64,000 nt of DNA from JACCXM01 sp046328335 (GTDB lineage: Bacteria; Chloroflexota; Chloroflexia; Thermomicrobiales; UBA6265), in the NCBI GenBank assembly GCA_046328335.1, contig JAXLWU010000017.1:47562-111561 (forward strand). The letters are read 5' to 3'. The translations under genes and the position numbers were made by a program. The notes below the pieces were generated by a model. The model made no database searches, was not told the origin of the DNA, and saw only the letters and a program-made list of their open reading frames with translations. This document shows positions 16,603-25,358 of the stretch, piece by piece (positions within the stretch are counted from its first letter, which is position 1; each line of letters begins with the position of its first letter).

Positions 16603-16687
16603 AAGAAAGCCCCTCTCCCGGCTCGACGGGGGACTCCTCCCTCCGGCGGAGGGAGGCTCGGGAGGGAGCCAGGGGTTTGGGGTGTGG
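16603..16687. repeat. family A repeat, expanded variant
   Basis: The normal AAAGCCCCTCTCCCGGCTCG arm is followed by an extra hairpin, CTCCCTCCGGCGGAGGGAG, before the GGGAGCCAGGGGTTTGGGG arm. It looks like a family A element carrying an inserted or duplicated palindrome. Confidence 0.6.
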
Positions 16688-16776
16688 GCTCGCGCCGCGA
16701 AGACGCAGCATCGTCCTTCTCATACGGAATTCGGGTAGACACCCGGTCCTACCGGGCGCCACGTCTCACCGAACGA

Positions 16777-16926
16777 GCCCCTCGCCCCGTGCGCGGGGCG
16801 AGGGGCTCACGGCCAACGTGGACCGCGACGGATTTCCCAAGCGCTCATCCGGATTCCGAATGAGGCATTGCGCTGCGACAAAAAAGCCCCTCGCCCCGCG
16901 AACGGGGCGAGGGGTTGGGGTGAGGG
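16777..16926. repeat. two family A variants with a GGGGCGAGGGG arm
   Basis: One hairpin, CCCCTCGCCCCG with CGGGGCGAGGGG, spans 16783-16810. A complete element with the GGTTGGGGTGAGGGG tail spans 16885-16926 and has an A-run before it. These use CGAGGGG where other copies use AGAGGGG. With the elements at 16455 and 16603 they fill most of the 541-base convergent gap. Confidence 0.75.
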
Positions 16927-16954
16927 GCGTCATGGGTTGTAGTGAGGCCCATCT

Positions 16955-17824
16955 CTATCCCCCCACCCGCTCCAATGCCGCCGCCAACGCCCGCCTGGTG
17001 AGGCCCCGGCAGACCCGCTGCCGGTACGCCGCCGACCCATGCAGATCGTCGAGCATCTCGACGCCACTGTCGGCCTGCGTCGCCGCCGCGGCGATCGTCT
17101 CCGGGTTGAGCGGTTGGCCGCGAAGCGCTGCCTCGGCCGCCTCCGCGCGCCACGCGACCGCTGCCACGCCGGTGATCCCGATGCGCACATCGCGACAACG
17201 CCCCTCGTCATCCCGGTCAAGCAACGCCGCGACGCCGACAATGGCGTAGCCGGAGGCCTGATTCGCCAGTTTCTGGTAGTTCCATCCGAACCCGGAGGTC
17301 TGCCCCGGCACGCGAATCTCGGTCAGCACCTCGGTCGGTTCCAACGCGGTCGTCAGGAAATCGACGAAGAAATCGCGCGCCGCGATTTCACGGCTGCCCC
17401 GCGGCCCCCGCGCCACCATCGTCGCTTCCAGTGCCAGGATTGCCGCCGGATAGTCGGCCGCCGCGTCGGCGTGCGCTAACGCGCCGCCGATGGTGCCCCG
17501 ATTTCGCACCTGGCGGTCACCGACGCGCTCCGCTGTCGCGGCCAGGAGTGGCGCCGCCGCGCGCACCAGATCGCTCGAGGCGACCTCGCTATGGGTCGTG
17601 AGCGCTCCGATCACCAGAGCGTCGCCATCCTGCCCCACTCCCCGCAATTCGGACAGCCGGCCGATGTCGATCAACCGCTCCGGCTCCGCCAATCGCAGTT
17701 TCATAATCGGAAGCAGGCTGTGACCACCGGCCAGAAGTTTGGCCCCCTCCCCGTGTTCCTGCAGGAGCGAGATCGCCTCGTCGAGGTTGGCCGGGCGGTG
17801 ATACGCAAAGATCGCGGGATTCAT
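16955..17824 (-). CDS. coxM: CO/xanthine dehydrogenase FAD-binding subunit (CoxM-like)
   Basis: A 289-residue FAD subunit of the molybdenum hydroxylase family. The FAD motifs AGGHSLLPIMKLRLAEP (~32-48) and TIGGALAHADAAADYPAAI (~108-126) are complete. The C-terminal CO_deh_flav_C domain covers ~170-289. The ATG at 17824 overlaps the TGA of the iron-sulfur subunit gene (ATGA), so the two are coupled. It would pass electrons from the Fe-S subunit to an acceptor. No molybdopterin-binding CoxL gene is adjacent, so the true substrate (CO, purine, aldehyde or other) cannot be told. Confidence 0.9.
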   Translation of the reverse strand: MNPAIFAYHRPANLDEAISLLQEHGEGAKLLAGGHSLLPIMKLRLAEPERLIDIGRLSELRGVGQDGDALVIGALTTHSEVASSDLVRAAAPLLAATAERVGDRQVRNRGTIGGALAHADAAADYPAAILALEATMVARGPRGSREIAARDFFVDFLTTALEPTEVLTEIRVPGQTSGFGWNYQKLANQASGYAIVGVAALLDRDDEGRCRDVRIGITGVAAVAWRAEAAEAALRGQPLNPETIAAAATQADSGVEMLDDLHGSAAYRQRVCRGLTRRALAAALERVGG

Positions 17825-18357
17825 CGCCGCCCTCCCATTACCGCTGGATCGCGCTCGACCACCTGCATCGGTTCCGCCCCGGCCGCCAGCATCGCCGCCG
17901 CGCTCTGCACCGAGCGGACGATGTTCTGATACCCCGTGCAGCGGCAGATGTTCCCCTCCAGACCATGCCGGATCTGCTCCTCGGTCGGATTTGGCTCGTC
18001 CCGGAGCAGGGCCACAACTGAAAGGACCATACCGGGAGTGCAGAACCCGCATTGCACCCCATGCTCGTCCCAGAACGCCTGTTGCACCGGGTGCAACGTG
18101 CCAGTTGGGGCCAGTCCTTCGATTGTGGTGATGCTGACGCCATCGGCTTGCACGGCCAGCACGGTGCAACTCTTCACCGCCTGACCATCCATCAACACCG
18201 TGCAGACGCCACACTGGCTGGTCTCACACCCGATGTGCGTCCCGGTCAGGCTGAGGTGATCGCGCAGGAACTGAACGAGCAACGTGCGCGGTTCGACCTC
18301 CGCGCGGCGCTCGACGCCATTGACTGTCACTGAAATGGGCACGTGCATCTCCGCCAT
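17821..18357 (-). CDS. coxS: CO/xanthine dehydrogenase [2Fe-2S] subunit (CoxS-like)
   Basis: A 178-residue protein. The plant-type ferredoxin domain binds the first cluster through GCETSQCGVCTVLMDG and a later SCT. The helical domain binds the second cluster through QCGFCTPGMVLS and NICRCTGYQNI. All eight Cys are present. The ATG at 18357 directly follows AAGGG; an ATG at 18348 is also possible. The C-terminal ~20 residues after the last cluster are slightly longer than usual. It is coupled to coxM by a four-base overlap. Confidence 0.92.
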   Translation of the reverse strand: MAEMHVPISVTVNGVERRAEVEPRTLLVQFLRDHLSLTGTHIGCETSQCGVCTVLMDGQAVKSCTVLAVQADGVSITTIEGLAPTGTLHPVQQAFWDEHGVQCGFCTPGMVLSVVALLRDEPNPTEEQIRHGLEGNICRCTGYQNIVRSVQSAAAMLAAGAEPMQVVERDPAVMGGRR

Positions 18358-18463
18358 CCCTTCACGCCCAACAAGTTCGCATGGGTTCACTGCTCGGGAG
18401 AATCACCAGGATCTGTTCCACGCGACGCGGCTGAACAAGATGTCTGATCTCGCCGCTGCGACA

Positions 18464-18495
18464 AACCCCTCTCCCAAGCCGCTGAGAGAGGGGTT
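18464..18495. repeat. family A repeat, short copy between coxG and coxS
   Basis: CAACCCCTCTCCCAAGCCGC and the arm GAGAGAGGGGTTG form the core palindrome without the TGAGGG tail. It is one of only two family A sites not located between convergent genes. Confidence 0.6.
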
Positions 18496-18543
18496 GCTTG
18501 AACGATTCATGTGAGGAACGCGGGGCATCCGGTGGTATCCGCA

Positions 18544-18981
18544 TCAATCCTGGAGTTTGCCCTCGAGGCAGCCAAAGAACTGACCAACGATCATCTTCGC
18601 CGCGGGCTGCATCACCCGCCCACCGACGCGCGCCAGCGTACCTCGCACGTTCGCCACGCCCGACCAGTGCACCACGGTGCTGTCGCCATCGCCGGCCAGA
18701 CGCATCGTGGCATCACCCGAGATCTGCCCCGCGGGACCTTTGCCCTCGACATGCATCTTGTAGGAGTTCGGAGCGTCCTGATCCTCGATCTTGACGCGTC
18801 CCTGGTAGGTGCCACGGATGGCGGCAACGCCGATCTTCATCCGGGCTTCGTACTCATAGGCGCCAACTTCGTCGAAGGACTCCACCCCTGGCAAGCATTG
18901 CTGCAAGATATTGGGATCGAGCAAAAGCGCCCATACCCGTTCTCGGGGCGCGGCGAAGCGGTGTTCCCCGCTCAGTTCCAT
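18544..18981 (-). CDS. coxG: CoxG-like SRPBCC protein
   Basis: A 145-residue START/SRPBCC-fold protein. It opens MELSGEHRFAAPRERVWALL, continues with LQQCLPGVESFDEVG, and later shows KGPAGQISGDATMRL and ANVRGTLARVGGRV. These are typical of CO dehydrogenase subunit G, a membrane-anchoring or ligand-handling accessory of molybdenum hydroxylase clusters. The C-terminal membrane anchor found in some CoxG proteins is absent; the protein ends soon after FFGCLEGKL. It lies 186 bases upstream of coxS on the same strand. Confidence 0.88.
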   Translation of the reverse strand: MELSGEHRFAAPRERVWALLLDPNILQQCLPGVESFDEVGAYEYEARMKIGVAAIRGTYQGRVKIEDQDAPNSYKMHVEGKGPAGQISGDATMRLAGDGDSTVVHWSGVANVRGTLARVGGRVMQPAAKMIVGQFFGCLEGKLQD

Positions 18982-19171
18982 GTTCGGGGTTGCTCCTCGT
19001 TCCTCATCGGCCCGGGAAACGGGTCAATCGTGATGCGCCACAGACATCGTTTTCACGATCCTGCAGCGCATTCCGAACCGCCACGTATCTCGGCCGATCG
19101 CCAACTTCGGCGTATTGACGCCGGAATTTCACCTGCGGCGAGTGTAGCACGCGGCCTACCCGTCCCCAGTT

Positions 19172-19201
19172 TCGACAGACTCTCCCCGTGCGAAGGATAA
19201 T
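19172..19201 (+). promoter_or_regulatory. candidate sigma-70 promoter of the 19267 aminotransferase
   Basis: TCGACA at 19172-19177 and GATAAT at 19196-19201 each match five of six consensus bases and are 18 bases apart. The start codon is about 65 bases downstream. Confidence 0.5.
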
Positions 19202-19266
19202 CAGGCTGTGTGCGCATCGGAACCCGGCATCGTGGCCGGGTACGTTCGTGAGAGGAAACGTTGAAA

Positions 19267-20652
19267 ATGGTGACGGCGACACCGGTTCGCATCGATCGCG
19301 GCCGCATCGAGGAATTGTCAGAGCGCGAGCAGAAGCGGCTCGACGAGAGCACCCCCAAGTCCGGCGAGATGTACGAGCGGGCCCGCCGCTCGCTGGCCGG
19401 CGGCGTTTCCTCCTCCTACCAACTGCGTGATCCGTGGCCGATCTATCTCGATCGCGGCCTTGGCTCCAAGGTCTGGGATGTCGACGGCACCGAACGCATC
19501 GACTACCACAACGGCTTCGGTTCGATGGTCCAGGGTCACGCTCACCCCGCCATCGTCGCCGCTGTGCAGCGTCAGGTTGCGCGAGGCACCCACTTTGCCG
19601 CGCCAGTCGAAGACGCCATCGCCGTCGGCGAGGAGTTGACCCGCCGCTTCGGTCTTCCGCAGTGGCGTTACGTCAACTCTGGTTCGGAAGCGACCATGGA
19701 TGCCATCCGCATCGCTCGCGCTCACACCGGCCGTGACCCGATCGTCAAGATCTTCGGTTCGTACCACGGTCATCACGATTACGCGATGGTCTCGATCTCC
19801 GTTCCCTACGAGAACATCGGCGATCCGGAAAACTACGCCTCTCTCCCGTACGGCGCGGGCATTCCGAAGGCTGCTTCCGATCTGACCATCGCCGTCCCGT
19901 TCAACAACGCGGGCGCGATGGAGCGCCGCATCCAGCGCCTCTTCGAAGAAGGGCGTCCCCCCGCCTGCGTCATCATGGAACCGGCCATGATGAACCTCGG
20001 CGTGGTTTTGCCCGAGCCGGGGTACCTGGAGGCCGTCCGCGAGATCACTCGGCGCTATGGGATGGTCCTGATCTTCGACGAGGTCAAGACTGGTCTCTGT
20101 GTCGCCGCCGGCGGCGCGACGGAGAAATTCGGCGTCCTGCCCGACATGGTGACCATGGCCAAGGCGCTCGGCGGCGGTCTCCCCTCCGGGGCGATCGGCG
20201 GCAGCGAAGAGGTCATGGCGGTCGTCAACAACGGCAAGGTCTATCAGGTTGGCACCTACAACGGTAATCCGCTGACGATGGCCGCCGCCCGCGCCAGCCT
20301 TGAACAGGTGCTCACTCCCGACGCCTACGTCCACCTCGATATGCTCAATGACCGCCTGATGGCCGGCTGCGACGCCGTCCTCGACAAGTACAACCTGCCG
20401 GGCTACACCGTCGGCATCAGTTCGAAGGGGTGCGTAACCTTTTCTCCGGCGAAGATCGTCGACTACGCCTCGTTCATGGCGAATCACACCGGCGAATTGA
20501 CCGATCTCGCCTGGCTCTACATGATGAACCGCGGCGTCTACATGACGCCCGGCCGCGAAGAGGAGTGGACCCTCTCCGTGGCGCATTCGGTCGAGGACGC
20601 CGATCGCTACATCGCCGCCTTCGAGGAGATGGCTCACGATCTGGTCGCCTGA
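19267..20652 (+). CDS. class III aminotransferase, glutamate-1-semialdehyde aminomutase-like
   Basis: A 461-residue PLP enzyme of the HemL-like branch. Early features are RRSLAGGVSSSY and YHNGFGSMVQGHAHP. The PLP phosphate site is NSGSEATMDAIRIAR (~137). SYHGHHDYAMVS follows. The cofactor-stacking Asp is in LIFDEVKTGLCVA, and the Schiff-base Lys is in TMAKALGGGLPSG. No haem biosynthesis gene is nearby, so a catabolic aminotransferase or mutase is more likely than HemL itself. The ATG at 19267 or the TTG two codons earlier (better spaced from AGAGGA) may be the start. Confidence 0.85.
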   Translation: MVTATPVRIDRGRIEELSEREQKRLDESTPKSGEMYERARRSLAGGVSSSYQLRDPWPIYLDRGLGSKVWDVDGTERIDYHNGFGSMVQGHAHPAIVAAVQRQVARGTHFAAPVEDAIAVGEELTRRFGLPQWRYVNSGSEATMDAIRIARAHTGRDPIVKIFGSYHGHHDYAMVSISVPYENIGDPENYASLPYGAGIPKAASDLTIAVPFNNAGAMERRIQRLFEEGRPPACVIMEPAMMNLGVVLPEPGYLEAVREITRRYGMVLIFDEVKTGLCVAAGGATEKFGVLPDMVTMAKALGGGLPSGAIGGSEEVMAVVNNGKVYQVGTYNGNPLTMAAARASLEQVLTPDAYVHLDMLNDRLMAGCDAVLDKYNLPGYTVGISSKGCVTFSPAKIVDYASFMANHTGELTDLAWLYMMNRGVYMTPGREEEWTLSVAHSVEDADRYIAAFEEMAHDLVA

Positions 20653-20682
20653 CCATCGTTCACCAATCACCGGCGCCGCAGC

Positions 20683-21330
20683 GTGTTCGATCTGACGCAG
20701 CGACTGACTCCGAACATCCCCCGGTTTCCGGGGGATCCGGAGGTCCGGATCGAGCCTCTGCCCGACATGGAACCCTGGCAGGTCAGTCGGCTCGCCCTGG
20801 GTACTCACAGTGGAACGCACATGGATGCCCCGAAGCACCGCATCGCGGGCGGCGCCGGCATCGACGCCTACGACCCCGAACGATTCCTCGGCGCCGGTCT
20901 GGTGATCGACGCCACCGGCTTCCCCGACAATTCGGCCATTCCCGCCTCGGTGCTCGATGCGATCCGAACCCGCGTCTGGCCCGGCTGGTTCGCCGTGATA
21001 CGCACCGGCTGGGATCAGTACTGGGGCGACCCGCGCTACTTCACCCACCCCTGGCTCTCCCCGGAACTTGCAACGGCGCTGGTCACGCTCGCAGCCGGTC
21101 TGGTCGCGATCGATGCCTTGAGCGTCGATTCCACCGTGGATGCCGGATCTGAAGCGCACGAAATTCTCCTCGGCGCCGACCGGCTCATCGCCGAAAATCT
21201 GCGTGGGCTGGAGAGACTCACCGCGCCTTCGCCGTTCATGTTCGCCTTTCTGCCGCTCGCCCTCGCCGGCGCCGATGGCTCTCCCGCTCGCGTCGTCGCC
21301 TGGCGACCCGGGGAGATCGCCACCCCTTGA
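20683..21330 (+). CDS. cyclase family protein (kynurenine formamidase-like)
   Basis: A 215-residue metal-dependent hydrolase. It opens FDLTQRLTPNIPRFPGDP, followed by the family's metal-binding motif ALGTHSGTHMDAPKH (~39-53), with His, His, Asp and His ligands. Later elements IRTGWDQYWGDPRYFTHPWLS and LVAIDALSVDST complete the fold. Members hydrolyse N-formylkynurenine, amides or lactones; the sequence does not decide which. The GTG start at 20683 lies 30 bases after the aminotransferase stop, so the two may be co-transcribed. Confidence 0.85.
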   Translation: MFDLTQRLTPNIPRFPGDPEVRIEPLPDMEPWQVSRLALGTHSGTHMDAPKHRIAGGAGIDAYDPERFLGAGLVIDATGFPDNSAIPASVLDAIRTRVWPGWFAVIRTGWDQYWGDPRYFTHPWLSPELATALVTLAAGLVAIDALSVDSTVDAGSEAHEILLGADRLIAENLRGLERLTAPSPFMFAFLPLALAGADGSPARVVAWRPGEIATP

Positions 21331-21552
21331 TTCGGGTGAACCGGGACTTCTGTCCCTTTCGCTCGATTGAGTGATGGCCAGCCCCTGACCTACCGTATCG
21401 TCGGGCCGGGTGCCGTGGGAGGGCGCGTTCCGGTCCTGGGTCCCGATTCGGGACATGATGCCCCGCCCTCCGCCGCTGGACTCCGCGGTCCCAGCTGGCA
21501 CGCGTCATGTCGCGTCACTGCCCTCCCGACGACTCTGGGAGGGGTCTATCCG

Positions 21553-22848
21553 ATGAAGCAGTGGTCACTGGGGAATCGAGCCGGGCGCATGATGGCCGCG
21601 CCCATCGCGGTGCTGACCGGGGTCGCGTTGGTCGTTCCGGGCGTCGCCGCGGCGCCAGCAGAACCACTTCCCACAACAACCGGCACGTATGCGGTCGAAT
21701 CGGGTGATGCCTGTCTCGACAACGAGGAAGTCGAGTTTCTGGCGCTGATCAACGACTACCGCGGCGCGTCTGGGCTCGGCCCGCTTTCGGTCTCGACGTC
21801 GCTCTCGTCGGCAGCCGCCTATCACAGCATCGACATGGCGGCGAACGGCTATCTCGATCACACCATGATCGATGGCACTACTGTTCTCCAGAACATGGCG
21901 AACTTCGGCTATCAGGGCGATCTCTACGGGGAGAATATCGCCGCCGGGATGGCGACCGCGAGCGAAGCGATGCAGGTCTGGCAGGGAAGCCCGGAGCACA
22001 ATGCCAACATGCTCAAGGACGCCTACGGCACGATCGGCATCGGTCGCGCCTATGACGCCAACTCCCAGTATGGCTGGTACTGGACCACCATTTTCGGCGG
22101 CGCGAGCGATGGCCCGGGGTGGCTTTGCGGTGAGGCCGCGCCCCCGAGCAAGAGTCTTCAACTCTTCCAGTCGGTCGACAGCGCCACGGCCGCCAGCGAT
22201 GTCAATCTGCGCACCGGACCAAGCGAAACCTACCCGGTGGTCGCCACCCTGACGCCTCAGACCGAGATGACCGTTACCGGTCGTGCCATGGACAACTATC
22301 TCCCGGTCAATGTCGATGGCCAGTACGGCTGGGTGGCCTCGGAGTGGGTCGAGAAGGGGGCAGTATCCCTCGCGCAGACTGCTGCTCCGTCCTCTTCCAC
22401 GCCTGGCACCGCCACCGCCGTCGGCGACGTGGAATTCCTCGGGCAGCCGGCCCAGGGCAGCGCACCGATCGGCGCCATTCCCGCGGTGAGCGTGGTCGAA
22501 TTGACCGGAGAAGCGCAGGACGGCTTCCTCGGCGTGGTCTATAACGGCCAGACCGGTTGGGCCGATGCCGCATATCTCGAGGTCGCGGACGTTTCCGCTA
22601 GCGACACGGCCCTGCTCCAGGAGACTGCCGCCCCGGTGAGCAAGGAGAACTCGGCCGCGCCGCAGGGGACGGCGGCGTACGCCAATACCAATGTCAACCT
22701 CCGCGCTCAGCCGAGTCAGACCGGCGCGATCCTCAGTGTCGTCCCCGCCGGGAGTCAGGTCTCCCTGACCGGTTCGAAGGCGAACGGCTACGTCAACGTC
22801 CGCTACAACGGTCAGGCTGGTTGGATCGACGAAACCTACCTGCAGTAG
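21553..22848 (+). CDS. secreted CAP-domain protein with three bacterial SH3 domains
   Basis: A 431-residue exported protein. A signal peptide of about 34 residues (basic start, AAPIAVLTGVALVVPGVAAA) comes first. The CAP/SCP domain spans ~52-190: FLALINDYRGASGLGPL, a His in AAYHSID, GENIAAG and SPEHNANMLKDAY carry the conserved His/Glu residues. Three SH3b domains follow at ~208-270, ~290-350 and ~372-431, each with an NLR or similar strand and a GWV/GWA/GWI finish. Such proteins bind the cell envelope. GGGAGGGG lies about 9 bases before the ATG at 21553. A strong terminator follows. Confidence 0.9.
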   Translation: MKQWSLGNRAGRMMAAPIAVLTGVALVVPGVAAAPAEPLPTTTGTYAVESGDACLDNEEVEFLALINDYRGASGLGPLSVSTSLSSAAAYHSIDMAANGYLDHTMIDGTTVLQNMANFGYQGDLYGENIAAGMATASEAMQVWQGSPEHNANMLKDAYGTIGIGRAYDANSQYGWYWTTIFGGASDGPGWLCGEAAPPSKSLQLFQSVDSATAASDVNLRTGPSETYPVVATLTPQTEMTVTGRAMDNYLPVNVDGQYGWVASEWVEKGAVSLAQTAAPSSSTPGTATAVGDVEFLGQPAQGSAPIGAIPAVSVVELTGEAQDGFLGVVYNGQTGWADAAYLEVADVSASDTALLQETAAPVSKENSAAPQGTAAYANTNVNLRAQPSQTGAILSVVPAGSQVSLTGSKANGYVNVRYNGQAGWIDETYLQ

Positions 22849-22871
22849 CGCTAGTTTCGGCTCTTCCCAGG

Positions 22872-22910
22872 AAGCGGCCCGCGCCACCCTCCCGGCGCGG
22901 GCCGCTTTTT
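22872..22910 (+). terminator. intrinsic terminator after the CAP/SH3 gene
   Basis: A GCGGCCCGCGCC and GGCGCGGGCCGC stem of 12 perfect pairs with an ~8-base loop is followed by TTTTT. It begins about 24 bases after the stop codon. Confidence 0.92.
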
Positions 22911-23075
22911 GGCATCGCCGCCGCAGGCAATCTCGAAGTGATCGGTTGCCCGCGGTCCTCTTTGATGCGGCTAAATTCTGCTGGATCGTAGCGGCCAACG
23001 CCATGCTGCCCTTGACGTCTGCGCGCAACCCCGGCACGATGCAGCGCGTCGTTCCGGGAAGGGGACTTTGCAAAG

Positions 23076-23882
23076 ATGGAGGATCGAGCGCCGTTGGATT
23101 ACGCATCTCTCGCTGACGAAATCGCCAGTTGGCTCCAGGCCCACATGCGCGAGGCCGGCGCGACGCGGTTGGTTCTCGGCTTGAGCGGTGGCATCGACTC
23201 CGCGGTTGTCTGTGCGCTCTGCACGATGGCAGCGGGGCCTTCACAGGTGATCGCCGCGATCATGCCGATCAATTCGAACCAGCATGACCAACGCGATGCG
23301 GAGGATGTCGCCCGCCACTACGAGGTGACGCCACACGTCATCGATCTCGCGCCGGCGTATGACGCATTGCTCGCGGCGCTACCCGACGAGGATGCCATGG
23401 GGCTCAGCGACCCGGACGGTAACGACGAGCGCCGTCGCGCCCTGGCGCTCTCCAACCTCAAGCCGCGGTTGCGGATGACGACCCTCTACGCCCTCGCCAA
23501 CCGTCACAACGGTGTCGTTGTCGGCACCGGCAACAAGACCGAATTGAGCATCGGCTACTTCACCAAGTACGGCGACGGCGGTGTCGACCTCCTGCCGATC
23601 GGCGATCTCGACAAGACCACGGTCCGCGCGCTCGCGCGCGAACTCGACGTTCCGCCGCAAATCATCGCTCGCGCGCCCTCGGCAGGCCTGTGGGATGGAC
23701 AAACCGACGAGAGCGAGATCGGGCTTACCTATGAGCAACTCGATCGCTCCCTTGCGGCACTCGCCTCGGGGGAGGCGGCATCGCTTGCGCCTGGTGTCCG
23801 CGACCGGGTTGCCCACCTCGTTCAGGTCTCGGAGCACAAGCGGCGACCGGTACCGGTCTTCCACCTGGAAGAAGTCTCCTGA
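23076..23882 (+). CDS. nadE: NH3-dependent NAD+ synthetase
   Basis: A 268-residue enzyme that amidates deamido-NAD with ATP and ammonia, the last step of NAD synthesis. The ATP-pyrophosphatase P-loop is GLSGGIDSAVVCAL (~32-45). Other conserved parts are NLKPRLRMTTLYALAN, GTGNKTELSIGYFTKYGDGG and APSAGLWDGQTDESEIG. There is no N-terminal glutaminase domain, so it must use free ammonia or a separate amidotransferase. The ATG at 23076 lies 12-13 bases after AAGGGGA. The next gene starts 31 bases downstream. Confidence 0.93.
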   Translation: MEDRAPLDYASLADEIASWLQAHMREAGATRLVLGLSGGIDSAVVCALCTMAAGPSQVIAAIMPINSNQHDQRDAEDVARHYEVTPHVIDLAPAYDALLAALPDEDAMGLSDPDGNDERRRALALSNLKPRLRMTTLYALANRHNGVVVGTGNKTELSIGYFTKYGDGGVDLLPIGDLDKTTVRALARELDVPPQIIARAPSAGLWDGQTDESEIGLTYEQLDRSLAALASGEAASLAPGVRDRVAHLVQVSEHKRRPVPVFHLEEVS

Positions 23883-23913
23883 CCGAGGAAAGTGAACCGA
23901 TCGGAGAAGGTCA

Positions 23914-24399
23914 GTGGCTGCTCTGGCAAAAATCCTGAACGCGAAGCAACTCGATCCGGTGGCGATCGTCGTATCCGGCTTGGCGGCCGGAGCCGCGTTC
24001 GCCGCCGTCCTCGAAGCCGACTTGCGGCTGACGGGGCGGAATGTGGATGACTACATCATTCTCGGCCGTCCCCTCGCGCGCAATCGCAACGATGCCAGGA
24101 CGATTGGCATCGCGATTCATGCGGTCAATTCCATTGCGCTGGCCGCCGTCTACGCCGCCGTCGAGGACCACCTTCCCGGACCACCCTGGTTCAAGGGAAC
24201 CCTGTTCGCGAACGTGGAAAACATGATCCTCTATCCGCTCACCGCGCTGGAAGACTTGCACCCTGCAATCCAGGATCGCCAGGTCGACCGCTACTTCAAC
24301 TGGCCGGCGTTCTGGCAATCAGTGCCCCGCCACGTCGCCTACGGCGCGGTCCTTGGCGTCCTCTACGACCGCCTGCATCACCAACCCGACCCGTCATAG
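23914..24399 (+). CDS. conserved hypothetical membrane-associated protein
   Basis: A 161-residue protein with three hydrophobic stretches: VAIVVSGLAAGAAFAAVLEA (~17), IGIAIHAVNSIALAAVYAAV (~64), and HVAYGAVLGVLYDRL near the end. It also has conserved-looking motifs RLTGRNVDDYIILGR, ENMILYPLTALEDLH and NWPAFWQSVPRH. I do not recognise a named function. The GTG start at 23914 follows GGAGAAGG. It is 31 bases after nadE and probably in the same operon. Confidence 0.65.
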   Translation: MAALAKILNAKQLDPVAIVVSGLAAGAAFAAVLEADLRLTGRNVDDYIILGRPLARNRNDARTIGIAIHAVNSIALAAVYAAVEDHLPGPPWFKGTLFANVENMILYPLTALEDLHPAIQDRQVDRYFNWPAFWQSVPRHVAYGAVLGVLYDRLHHQPDPS

Positions 24400-24534
24400 G
24401 TCGAACTCGACCATTTTCACCGCTCCGGGACGGCGCCAATCGAGACAGCAGCCCGCCACCCCTTGCGATCTGACAGCGGGCGGGACAGCGAGAATCGGCG
24501 CGATCCCCGACGCAGGTCACCGAAGTGCCGGTCA

Positions 24535-24579
24535 AAAAGCCCCTCTCCCGCTCGGCGGGAGAGAGGTTTGGGGTGAGGG
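24535..24579. repeat. dispersed palindromic repeat, family A
   Basis: AAAAAGCCCCTCTCCCGCTC pairs with CGGGAGAGAGGTTTGGGG, then TGAGGG. The longer conserved tail (GAGACCACGATATCCCTTGTC) continues to about 24610. The 318-base gap between the convergent genes contains nothing else recognisable. Confidence 0.85.
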
Positions 24580-24717
24580 CCAGCGCGGGGAGACCACGAT
24601 ATCCCTTGTCAAGTCTCGCATGCCGAGAGATTGAGGTGACGAGGCACCGCCACGTGGAACCGCGAGTCATCACCCACAATCGCTAAGACTCCGAGCCGCT
24701 ACCTGAGATCCTCGTCC

Positions 24718-25350
24718 TCAACTCCCAACTCCGGCCAGGAACGTGCGCAATCGTTCTCCCAGCCGCTGCCAGTGGTCGTACCGGGTTCCTCGCTCTCGCT
24801 CACTGAGATCGCTGAGCAGCCTGCCATCGAATTCCGGACACTGCCAAAGCAGCGGCAACCAGAATCCATCCTGACCATCCACGTGCGCCGGTGCTGATTC
24901 GGCGAGAAGTCCCGCCGGCCCGGTCTCTTCCCAGCAAGCGATCGTCTCCCCGTCACGGGCGATGGCCATCGCCTCACGCCAGGCGATGGCGCGGTCGGCG
25001 CCGGCCAGCTGACGGGTCCGCGCCAGCAGCGCCCGCATCCGGTCGGCGTTGGTCGCATCCGGACCGGCGAAACGGCGCGTCAGAACCGGGTTCCAGTCAG
25101 TTCCCAGAGCCGGGATTTCGAGCCCGCCATCAGTAGCAACCACCAGCGTTCCCGGCACCTGACGCGAGACGTATCGCGCCTTCTCCTCGGCGTTGGCACC
25201 AAGCGAGTCATGGGATTCCCCTGTCTCCAGGGATATGCCGCGCGGAGCGGGCATGACTTCCGCCGCGGCGCCAACCACTGCGCGGACCACGGCCGCCTTG
25301 TCCGGGTTGTGCGAGGCGACGATCAGTCGCAGTTTGGGGGCGGCGGTCAT
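24718..25350 (-). CDS. non-canonical purine NTP pyrophosphatase (Ham1/RdgB-like)
   Basis: A 210-residue protein of the ITPase fold. It opens KLRLIVASHNPDKAAVV (usual family form ATxNxxK). SLGANAEEKARYVSRQV and VVATDGGLEIPALG follow the family pattern (NAxxKA; DDSGL or TDGGLE). The C-terminal half is more diverged than in canonical RdgB: the FGYDP and SHR motifs are not clear, the sequence there reading DGQDGFWLPLL and GTRYDHW. Cleansing of ITP/XTP is probable, but a changed substrate is possible. The ATG at 25350 lies 8 bases after the amine oxidase stop. Confidence 0.7.
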   Translation of the reverse strand: MTAAPKLRLIVASHNPDKAAVVRAVVGAAAEVMPAPRGISLETGESHDSLGANAEEKARYVSRQVPGTLVVATDGGLEIPALGTDWNPVLTRRFAGPDATNADRMRALLARTRQLAGADRAIAWREAMAIARDGETIACWEETGPAGLLAESAPAHVDGQDGFWLPLLWQCPEFDGRLLSDLSERERGTRYDHWQRLGERLRTFLAGVGS

Positions 25351-25358
25351 GCTATGGA

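Noticed and set aside
19318..21501. A 727-codon open frame on the minus strand opposite the aminotransferase and cyclase-family genes
   Set aside because: It is antisense to two well-supported genes, and its Gly/Asp/His-rich composition is a shadow of their codon bias in GC-rich DNA.
24718..25350. Naming the ITPase-like gene rdgB outright
   Set aside because: The C-terminal motifs of RdgB are not clear, so the family name is safer than the symbol.
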